From Thermoplasmata archaeon (GTDB lineage Archaea > Thermoplasmatota > Thermoplasmata > Thermoplasmatales > Thermoplasmataceae), in contig JAKAAE010000006.1 in the NCBI GenBank assembly GCA_021797225.1, forward strand, positions 1 to 28,719: a stretch of 28,719 nucleotides of DNA, written 5' to 3'. Positions 1-7,063 of this stretch are shown here, piece after piece; position 1 is the stretch's first letter, and every line of letters begins with the position of its first letter. The notes below the pieces were generated by a model. It was not told the DNA's origin, ran no database searches, and was given only the letters and a program-made list of their open reading frames with translations. The translations under genes and the position numbers were made by a program.

Positions 1-221
1 ATTTTGCCCCTTTTTATAGATAACGATAATTTTATGAGAATTCCGTAGATGAATACCAGTACCCCCTGTTTTCCAAAAAGCAATATAAAATCATTATTGT
101 CAGAATAGGCTGAATTGACAATGGCATTACGTTTTTCATCCTCTATTTTGACGTTTGATATCAATATATAGTCAAAATCATCATTGTATGTCGCTTTGCC
201 ATTCCTATATTTCTGAATCAT
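1..221 (-). CDS. Partial hypothetical protein, 3' end beyond window
   Basis: An open frame of 73 codons runs from an ATG at 221 leftwards to the window edge without a stop. The visible protein begins MIQKYRNGKATYNDDFDYIL, is rich in Asn, Asp, Ile and Lys, and has a hydrophobic stretch at about residues 45-67 (starting ILLFGKQG) that could be a membrane helix. I do not recognise a family. It is divergent from the P450 gene at 331, so the 109 bases between hold both promoters. The codon use resembles the neighbours, which favours a real gene, but only part is visible and a chance open frame cannot be excluded. Confidence 0.45.
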   Translation of the reverse strand, partial: MIQKYRNGKATYNDDFDYILISNVKIEDEKRNAIVNSAYSDNNDFILLFGKQGVLVFIYGILIKLSLSIKRGK

Positions 222-303
222 CTAAGAAGGGAATAATACAATCCTTTTTATTTTTATTGATTGAAAAGATAGGGTTTGTGTTTCGAAGTAATATCAATAA
301 ATC

Positions 304-313
304 TAATATATAT
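304..313 (+). promoter_or_regulatory. TATA box of the P450 gene
   Basis: TAATATATAT lies about 20-25 bases ahead of the ATG at 331. This is the spacing expected for a leaderless archaeal transcript whose first base is at or near the start codon. Nothing resembling a Shine-Dalgarno site sits before the ATG. Confidence 0.45.
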
Positions 314-330
314 CCTAAATATCTTAGTTA

Positions 331-1482
331 ATGGATATACCGGATTATACTGAAGAGCCTTTTGAATGGTATAAAAAAATGAGGAAGGAATCACCCATAA
401 TTAGATCCGGAAATACAATTCATGTCTTCAAATATACGGATATCTCTGAAGTACTATCAAATTACCATGTTTATTCATCCCAGTTCAGGGATCTTTTAGG
501 CGGAGAACTGGCAGAAATGATGAACCAGAAAACAAGCCCGAGCATACTTATACTGGACCCGCCTATACATGCTATCCTGAGAAACCTTGTAAGCGATGCT
601 TTCACCCCTGCAACAATAGAACCATATAGGGAAAAAATAAGAAAAATAGCATCCAGACTAGTTGAAAATATGAAAGATATGGAATGGCAGGATGCTGTAA
701 CAGAGTTTTCCTATTTGCTGCCAATTACTGTTATTTCTGAAATGCTCGGTGTGCCCGAATCAGATTCAAACCTTTTCAGGGAATGGTCTGATAAACTGGC
801 CACATCACTGGGAAGAGAACCTGATATTGAAACTCAATACGAGATGGCAGATTATTTCTACGGAAAGATTGACAGGGAAGGATTGAGAAATAATCTAATA
901 AGCAGGCTTTCAAGAGTTGAGATAGAGGGCAGGCAGCTCACGGATAGGGAAATAGCAGGCTTTGCCATACTTTTACTTGTGGCAGGCAATGAAACTACCA
1001 CAAATTTGATTACAAATGCTTTTTTGTCGATCCATGAATCCACTGGAATGTACAGTAACATCAGGAATAATTCTGGTATCATACCATCCGTTGTTGAGGA
1101 AACACTCAGATACAGGTCACCTGTCCAGTCAACCAGGCGTTATGCAAAGGTTGATGCCGAACTACACGGAATCGAAATTTTGAAGGATGACATACTAAAT
1201 CTTTATCTTGGGTCGGCCAACAGGGATGAAACTATATTTCAAAAAGGCGAAATTTACGATCCTTACAGGACGACAAAAAGGCATATGGCCTTCGGTCAGG
1301 GAATACATTTTTGTCTGGGTGCATCGCTTGCCAGGCTTGAAGCCCGGATTGCACTGGAAGAGTTTTCAAGAAATATAGTTTCTTACGATGTTGAAACTCC
1401 AAAACCTGAGGACAGACTCGACAGCGATATACTGTACGGATTCCGAAAATTGTTGATAAAGCCTGAATTCAAAAAAATATGA
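331..1482 (+). CDS. Cytochrome P450
   Basis: Soluble heme-thiolate monooxygenase of 383 residues, close in length and build to thermoacidophile P450s such as CYP119 and CYP231. The I-helix oxygen-activation motif is AGNETT (218-223), the K-helix ExxR is ETLR (257-260), and the heme loop FGQGIHFCLG is at 321-330 with Cys328 as the axial ligand. The usual acidic residue of the I-helix is a Glu (E221). No signal peptide or membrane anchor is present, so it is cytoplasmic. There is no ferredoxin or reductase gene next to it, so its redox partner must be elsewhere. The substrate cannot be read from the sequence. An MFS transporter follows on the same strand 106 bases downstream with its own TATA box. 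Confidence 0.95.
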   Translation: MDIPDYTEEPFEWYKKMRKESPIIRSGNTIHVFKYTDISEVLSNYHVYSSQFRDLLGGELAEMMNQKTSPSILILDPPIHAILRNLVSDAFTPATIEPYREKIRKIASRLVENMKDMEWQDAVTEFSYLLPITVISEMLGVPESDSNLFREWSDKLATSLGREPDIETQYEMADYFYGKIDREGLRNNLISRLSRVEIEGRQLTDREIAGFAILLLVAGNETTTNLITNAFLSIHESTGMYSNIRNNSGIIPSVVEETLRYRSPVQSTRRYAKVDAELHGIEILKDDILNLYLGSANRDETIFQKGEIYDPYRTTKRHMAFGQGIHFCLGASLARLEARIALEEFSRNIVSYDVETPKPEDRLDSDILYGFRKLLIKPEFKKI

Positions 1483-1562
1483 AAATTTTATAGCAGGTAT
1501 TTTATAATATAAGAACTGACTTCCTGTTGTTAAAGTTAAATTTTGCGTTTAAACCCAAGGAC

Positions 1563-1570
1563 TTTATAAA
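1563..1570 (+). promoter_or_regulatory. TATA box of the MFS gene
   Basis: TTTATAAA centred about 22 bases before the ATG at 1589 suggests the transporter has its own leaderless promoter and is not only read through from the P450 gene. Confidence 0.5.
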
Positions 1571-1588
1571 ATTGTGCACTGAGCTTTT

Positions 1589-2779
1589 ATGAACAAACAG
1601 GTTCCCGGCAAAAGGTTGTTTATCCTCTATTCTGTAATTTTGATTCTAATGGCAATATCAATGCGAAGCACGAACAATATGGTTGTTACCACGGTTCCAT
1701 TGTACTCAAAATATATTCTGAATTTTTCGTATATAGGAACAGCACTGGTTACAGCAATAATATATCTGGGAACTGTTCTTGCTACTTCATTCATCAATCC
1801 ACTCATGGGCTCCATTTTGAGGAAGAGAATGTTTATAACAGCAAACTTTGTATTAACCGGGCTCATGGTATCCTATTATTTTTCCGGGGACATAAGCGTA
1901 TTCATAATATCCTTTGTAATAGGATTGGCATACGGCATAATACTGCCTAACATTGTAACATCTGCTACGTTGTATCCTGATAAAACAGGCAGAGAGAGGC
2001 TTCTGGGAATATATTCAGTGGGACTGAGTTTCAGTCTGGTGTTCGGGCCAAGCCTTGAAACCTATTTGTTAACAATAATAAGTTACAGAACATTATTTTT
2101 ATTCTTCGCACCTTTGGGCCTTATAGGCATAGTTACATCCTTCTTCATGGAATTCCCGGAAAATAAAAAAGAGATGCATGGTGGATTTATTAGAAAAAAT
2201 AAGGGATTTATTTCTTCCATACTCACAATTACCACATATAACGTTCCATTTGCCGCCCTGACAGTTTTTCTTGCAATATTTGCTGAGGCAAGATTCCATG
2301 TTAGTAGCTATATGGCATATTTACCGTTTGTTTTCTTCTTTGCAGTCTCCATGGTAACCAGAATGTATATAAGTATCAGGCCATTTAAAAACCTCAGAAT
2401 ACCGCTTATATTTGCCCCTGCAATAACTGTTTTTGCTCTTGTAATGTTTCCATTTCTGCCGGATTACATAGCTTTTGTTGCCGTAATGATGCTGCTGGGA
2501 ATCCCACATGGCTCAATATTCCCCGTATCAACAGTAGAAATTTCAAGGGGGTCAACTATTGAAGAAAGGAACGCAGTAAATTCTTATTATTATTCTTATA
2601 ATATGAGCCTGTTCATGGTAATACCATTAATATTTGCGGCGATAATTCCCTATATAGGATTTGAAAAAACATTTGCACTGTTAACAATACCTGTGCTAAT
2701 ATCAATAGCCATAATCTATAGGAAATACTGGAAGGATGATGACCTTCTTGGTACCCCAAAAATAAATACAAAATTGTAA
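1589..2779 (+). CDS. MFS family transporter
   Basis: Integral membrane protein of 396 residues with about twelve hydrophobic segments, the size and pattern of a major facilitator superfamily permease. The loop between helices 2 and 3 has the basic NPLMGSILRKR segment (about 70-80), matching the position of the MFS motif A G-x-x-x-D/R-x-x-G-R/K-R. A longer hydrophilic loop near residues 188-206 separates the two six-helix halves. The substrate is unknown. Position behind the P450 gene allows the guess that it moves a P450 substrate or product, but the promoter ahead of it means the two need not be co-regulated. Confidence 0.85.
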   Translation: MNKQVPGKRLFILYSVILILMAISMRSTNNMVVTTVPLYSKYILNFSYIGTALVTAIIYLGTVLATSFINPLMGSILRKRMFITANFVLTGLMVSYYFSGDISVFIISFVIGLAYGIILPNIVTSATLYPDKTGRERLLGIYSVGLSFSLVFGPSLETYLLTIISYRTLFLFFAPLGLIGIVTSFFMEFPENKKEMHGGFIRKNKGFISSILTITTYNVPFAALTVFLAIFAEARFHVSSYMAYLPFVFFFAVSMVTRMYISIRPFKNLRIPLIFAPAITVFALVMFPFLPDYIAFVAVMMLLGIPHGSIFPVSTVEISRGSTIEERNAVNSYYYSYNMSLFMVIPLIFAAIIPYIGFEKTFALLTIPVLISIAIIYRKYWKDDDLLGTPKINTKL

Positions 2780-2830
2780 AAATGACTTATTTTTAAGATA
2801 ACTAAAATTTCAAGTTATGCTAAAAGAAAT

Positions 2831-2850
2831 TGGATAATTTTCATTATCCA
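2831..2850 (-). terminator. Terminator-like hairpin with GAAA loop after the glutamate synthase operon
   Basis: Perfect 8-bp inverted repeat TGGATAAT / ATTATCCA. Read on the minus strand the loop is GAAA, a stable GNRA tetraloop, and a T-rich stretch (ATTTCTTTT) follows. It starts 4 bases past the stop codon at 2855 of the minus-strand operon and lies between that operon and the convergent MFS gene, so it could end or protect transcripts from both sides. Archaeal termination mostly needs only T-runs, so a role in mRNA 3'-end stability is as likely. Confidence 0.55.
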
Positions 2851-2854
2851 GCAA

Positions 2855-4753
2855 TTACCGTTTCCTGGGATGTATAACAGTGAATTTATCATCAAGATAT
2901 TTTGAACTATTTTTCCACATTTCCTTATCAAAGTCCTGCAAAATTATGATCAAGTCCTCTTTTTCTTCTGAAGAAAGATATCTATATTCATAATCCGGAA
3001 TTTGATGCCCGGAATAATATTTTCTTGTATACATCCGTGCATCCTCCGGGAGTTCCCTGATTATATCTATAAAGTTTTTTCTTATAAATTTGGTGTATTG
3101 GAATTCTTCAATTATACCAGCAATTTTCAGGGCCTTTAACATTCCCTTTTTTACCATGGATGCGGGCTGCACCCCTATATTTTTACTTTTAATTTTTCCA
3201 CGGATAAATATCTTCCCACCGAGCATACCTGATCCAATATATTTTCCAAAATTTATGCTACTATTGGATAATACCAGAATTGTACCACCTGCCATGTACT
3301 CTCCGAGATAATCATCGAATTTGCCGTTTATAATAACTTTTGGAATAGAGGCTCCATATTCCCGCATCTGTATGCATGCTCTATTTCCAACATTTCCATC
3401 CACATATATTTTCCCACCACTCAGAGCCTGGCCCAGTACATCACCGGCATCCCCGAATATTTTCACTATTCCCCCACTCATGGAATCGCAGCAATCGTCG
3501 GCCACATTACCTTTTACCATTACAGTATTATTCTCATTGAGATTCATGAGGCAATTGCCCGCATTTCCATACAGTGTAACATTACGATGTTCCCCCGGAA
3601 ATGTCATGCCTATATATCGATGACCGGCAACATTGTTTACGTATATGTGGTTGCCGTGATACTTAACTATTTCACGGTCAAGCATATTATAATCTATATT
3701 TCCTGCATCAATACCATGTTCCTCTATCTCTTTTAACTTCTCCCTACTCTTAAAATTCTCCCTTCCAGGATTTATTATTCCCCTTTTCATGGAAGATATA
3801 AAAAAAGAACCAGGTTCAAGAGTCCATATTTTTGGATCCTGGCTTATAATTCTTATCTGGCTCTCCTCACTTGCTATGAAAATGTTGTTATCGTCCTCAC
3901 CCAGTATAGCGGGCCTGAGCTTCGTTCTATCGGCCATGGCAATCATGTAAATATCCTGGCCATCATCGTAGCCTATTATGAGAGTGTATGGCCCGTCCAG
4001 TACGCATCCCCTTGTCCTGTACTTAATTTCAGGGTCATCCACATTTCCGGACATTATTTTTAATGCAGTAATTAAATCATATTCTCCGATCAGTTCCTTA
4101 AAAATATGGGCTATTACCTCACTGTCAGTGCCCACAAAACTTGTTACTCCCTTTGATTTGAGATACTCTCTGTTTGCTCCGAATGAACTGATGTCGCCGT
4201 TATGTACTATTGCTATATTAAAAGTGGAAAATGGGTGTGACCAGTATGGCAGATATCCCGGTGAATTCGTGGGCTGTCTTGTATGTGCCAGCCACATGTC
4301 AGCCTCTTTTTGATTTAAAGCATATTCTTCGCCAACCTCATCAGGATATCCGACACCTTTGTATACAAGAAGTGACCTTCCTGCACTATACAATCTCCCG
4401 CTGCCCTCGTTCCACAGTGTTGCATTAACCTCATCCAGAGATTTGCTATTTTCAAAAACTATATCATAACAGCAGCTTTTTATTGATTTCCCATTTTCAG
4501 TGTATGAATTCTGTACTTCTATTCCATGTTCCTGAAGTAATGCCTGTAATTTTTCATCCTCATCCCTGTAAAATATTTTTACTGTGAAACTGTTCGTTTC
4601 ATTCAGGTTAAATGATGCATATCCGGAACCCTTGTCACTCCCCCGGTATCTAATATAATCAAGGCATTTAACAGGTATACTGCCTGAAATTTTTCCTGAA
4701 TTCGTTTTTCTCATTATGCCGAAGAGGCCGCAGCTGGAAGGTGTATAATTCAT
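2855..4753 (-). CDS. Glutamate synthase glutaminase plus GXGXG domain protein (GltB1-GltB3 fusion)
   Basis: 632-residue protein joining the two outer domains of bacterial GltB and lacking the synthase barrel. The N-terminal class II (Ntn) glutamine amidotransferase has Cys8 as likely nucleophile (SSCGLFGIM), HTRQPTNSPG at 157-166, HNGDI at 184-188 and GTDSEV at 208-213. From about 370 to 520 the chain is a GXGXG beta-helix domain with regularly spaced Gly pairs (SGG 426-428, SGG 445-447, AGG 488-490, LGG 511-513). The C-terminal 110 residues are not recognised. It should release ammonia from glutamine and pass it to the FMN-barrel partner encoded just upstream, whose stop overlaps this start by 4 bases (ATGA). 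Seven residues precede Cys8, so maturation to expose Cys is needed. Confidence 0.9.
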   Translation of the reverse strand: MNYTPSSCGLFGIMRKTNSGKISGSIPVKCLDYIRYRGSDKGSGYASFNLNETNSFTVKIFYRDEDEKLQALLQEHGIEVQNSYTENGKSIKSCCYDIVFENSKSLDEVNATLWNEGSGRLYSAGRSLLVYKGVGYPDEVGEEYALNQKEADMWLAHTRQPTNSPGYLPYWSHPFSTFNIAIVHNGDISSFGANREYLKSKGVTSFVGTDSEVIAHIFKELIGEYDLITALKIMSGNVDDPEIKYRTRGCVLDGPYTLIIGYDDGQDIYMIAMADRTKLRPAILGEDDNNIFIASEESQIRIISQDPKIWTLEPGSFFISSMKRGIINPGRENFKSREKLKEIEEHGIDAGNIDYNMLDREIVKYHGNHIYVNNVAGHRYIGMTFPGEHRNVTLYGNAGNCLMNLNENNTVMVKGNVADDCCDSMSGGIVKIFGDAGDVLGQALSGGKIYVDGNVGNRACIQMREYGASIPKVIINGKFDDYLGEYMAGGTILVLSNSSINFGKYIGSGMLGGKIFIRGKIKSKNIGVQPASMVKKGMLKALKIAGIIEEFQYTKFIRKNFIDIIRELPEDARMYTRKYYSGHQIPDYEYRYLSSEEKEDLIIILQDFDKEMWKNSSKYLDDKFTVIHPRKR

Positions 4754-6834
4754 GTGGAACCCGCCTCCGCTACATTAATTTTCCTTGCGATATTATTATC
4801 AAGATTTATTGACCTCAGCAATTCCGTATTCCCAACAATAGAATATTGTAAATTGGCTATTCCCATTGCACCTGAAATCAGACCAATTTCCTTTTTTATT
4901 CCCATGAGAAAGTTAACAGCTTTTTCCCTAATATTGCTGTAACTATTGTTCAACCCATCCTCAAATATTTGATAGGAAATTATCACAGAGTCGCAGCCCA
5001 GTGCAAGGTACTTAACTATATCCCCTGTATTCCTGAAATAATTAATTTCTCCGATGATATCAAAATTTTCACGTATGCCTCTATCTTTTAACTCCTGATC
5101 CAGAGATGCTATATTTATTTCTAATTCACTATCTTCCCTGATAACAAATCCATCCATTGTATTATCTAAGTTCCGGCTGGTAGAATAACTGTGACCTTTA
5201 TATTTATAAACTGTGTCACCCGTAATTGAAATATCACTAAAATCTTTCTGGAGATCATCGTCAATTATCATAGTTCCTGTGAACATAGCAGCCCAGGATA
5301 GTGCATTTTTGACTTCTTTATCTGCACCGCTGACCTTGACCATCACAGGCATTGATATGTTTATTCTTCCGCCGCACAGACAGAAATTAAGGTTTATATC
5401 CTCCCTGTAAGGGTCTATGGATGGTCTGGTGACCTGCGCACCATCAAGTCTTAGCCAGTCTATTATCCTGGAAGGCAATTCAACATCCGGTGGTGCGTTG
5501 CTTCCCATACTGCTTATTACTGGCTCCCCTTTAATAATAAGTTCGTTTATATATTTTTTATCAGGTTTAAACATTCCCTGTTTAAAATTTAAATTTTCAG
5601 TGGATTCAGAACGAATTCCTAGTACTTTCAATGTGTTTTTGGATAGTCCTTCTCCGCACAGGAAGGCTGTATTGCCTATTAGATCTTTCATAGTTTTTAT
5701 TCCGAGTACGGACATCATTTTTTCTATTTCCATTTTAAAACCATTAACAAAATTAACGGTATGGTTTACACCATAATCCAAATCAATCATTGTTTTATTG
5801 TCTGCCTTATTGGTTAGTGCTGCAGGGCAGTATCCGAGATTGCATTTTCGAACCATAACGCATCCCATTGCTATTAGTACGGATGTTCCTAGACTTACCA
5901 CATCTGCGCCAAGTGCATACAGTTTTATTGCATCGGTAGAATCCGAAATACGCCCAGCTGCGATTATACTGAAATTTTCTCTCAAACCTTCCCTGACAAG
6001 TATGTTATGCGAAGAAGCTACAGCCATTTCAACGGGAATTCCTAGACTGTCCCTCACGGTCACCGGTGCGGCTCCTGTACCTGCTCCGTGTCCGTCTATA
6101 ATTACTCCTGCCGCCCCGGACCTTGCTATTCCCGTTACTATGTACGGTATGTAATTGGTTGCTGCCACCTTTACATAAACAGGCTTTCCTGACATTATTT
6201 TCAATGCTTCTATGCGCTGAGCAAGGTCCTCTATGGAATATATATCGTGATGAGGCGCAGGCGAAATGGCATCGATCCCCTCAGGAATTTTTCTGGCAAT
6301 TGAGATATCGTGAGTTACCTTGCTTCCGGGCAAATGCCCCCCTATTCCGGGTTTAGCTCCCTGACCTATCTTAATGACTATACCGGCGCCGGTTTTTAGC
6401 TCATCGTAACTTACACCGAATCTGGCAGATGCCCATTGTATAAATATCCTTTTTGTATCTTTAACTGAACCATAAAGGCCGCCTTCACCTGTACCTGCCA
6501 TTGTTTTTGTTATCTCAGCAGTTTTCGCTATAACAATATTTGGATTTCCACTAAGGGCACCATATGACATATCACCAAGGTAAACCGGCACCTCAAGATC
6601 GAATCCTGCAAGTGAAGTTTTTGTAACTGAAATATTAGTTGAATTGTAATTAAGCATATTGGTCTTAAAATTAATCCTGTCCAGAATACGAAGGCTTTCT
6701 GTATTTTTAACAAAAATTTCAGAAGCTTCAGGTGAATACGATAGTCTTCTTATATGGTTTATTTTGTCAATGGACCAGAAATCTATAATATTTTTCTTTG
6801 GTATTTCTATATACTTTGCAACTACTTTGCTCAT
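4750..6834 (-). CDS. Glutamate synthase FMN-barrel protein with degenerate second barrel
   Basis: 694-residue protein containing the FMN/iron-sulfur synthase domain of glutamate synthase, which converts 2-oxoglutarate and ammonia to glutamate. Diagnostic stretches are GDMSYGALSG (87-96), GQGAKPGIGGHLPG (157-170), SPAPHHDIYSIEDLAQ (191-206), GHGAGTGAAP (248-257) and the cluster motif C325-x5-C331-x4-C336. Residues from about 430 to 694 look like a shortened copy of the same fold: RGIRENFDII (585-594) mirrors EGLRENFSII (282-291), and the segment 638-672 mirrors 358-392. The copy lacks the cluster cysteines and most of the active-site loops. There is no N-terminal ferredoxin domain and no GltD nearby, so electrons probably come from a free ferredoxin. 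First gene of a two-gene operon with the glutaminase protein. Confidence 0.9.
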   Translation of the reverse strand: MSKVVAKYIEIPKKNIIDFWSIDKINHIRRLSYSPEASEIFVKNTESLRILDRINFKTNMLNYNSTNISVTKTSLAGFDLEVPVYLGDMSYGALSGNPNIVIAKTAEITKTMAGTGEGGLYGSVKDTKRIFIQWASARFGVSYDELKTGAGIVIKIGQGAKPGIGGHLPGSKVTHDISIARKIPEGIDAISPAPHHDIYSIEDLAQRIEALKIMSGKPVYVKVAATNYIPYIVTGIARSGAAGVIIDGHGAGTGAAPVTVRDSLGIPVEMAVASSHNILVREGLRENFSIIAAGRISDSTDAIKLYALGADVVSLGTSVLIAMGCVMVRKCNLGYCPAALTNKADNKTMIDLDYGVNHTVNFVNGFKMEIEKMMSVLGIKTMKDLIGNTAFLCGEGLSKNTLKVLGIRSESTENLNFKQGMFKPDKKYINELIIKGEPVISSMGSNAPPDVELPSRIIDWLRLDGAQVTRPSIDPYREDINLNFCLCGGRINISMPVMVKVSGADKEVKNALSWAAMFTGTMIIDDDLQKDFSDISITGDTVYKYKGHSYSTSRNLDNTMDGFVIREDSELEINIASLDQELKDRGIRENFDIIGEINYFRNTGDIVKYLALGCDSVIISYQIFEDGLNNSYSNIREKAVNFLMGIKKEIGLISGAMGIANLQYSIVGNTELLRSINLDNNIARKINVAEAGST

Positions 6835-6852
6835 AATAGCATGATAGTAACT

Positions 6853-6868
6853 ATCTATCTATATATAA
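6853..6868 (-). promoter_or_regulatory. Probable TATA region of the glutamate synthase operon
   Basis: On the minus strand AATTATATATAGATAG lies about 20-35 bases ahead of the ATG at 6834. It sits in a 229-base divergent intergenic region (6835-7063) that also carries the promoter of the formate dehydrogenase gene; the rest of that region is AT-rich with no other structure I can see. Confidence 0.4.
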
Positions 6869-7063
6869 TTTTGTAATTTATTTCCTTTTATTATTTTTAC
6901 TGGTAAACTATGCATTTCAGTAATATGTTCATTAATATACGTTCAACTTATTATCTCAGAGAATTCATAAATACAGAAACTAAATCCGTTTGTTCATAAA
7001 ATTGACATCTAAATTTATTCAATAAAATACTTAACATTAAATAGAGCTATCAATTAATTACAC

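Noticed and set aside
3090..6356. Plus-strand open frames of 60-119 codons inside the glutamate synthase genes
   Set aside because: They are antisense shadows of long, well-matched coding regions and show no family features or promoters of their own.
6840..6870. CTATCTATCTATATATA microsatellite-like run as a repeat element
   Set aside because: Only a few units long and in the expected TATA region of the glutamate synthase operon; best seen as promoter sequence.
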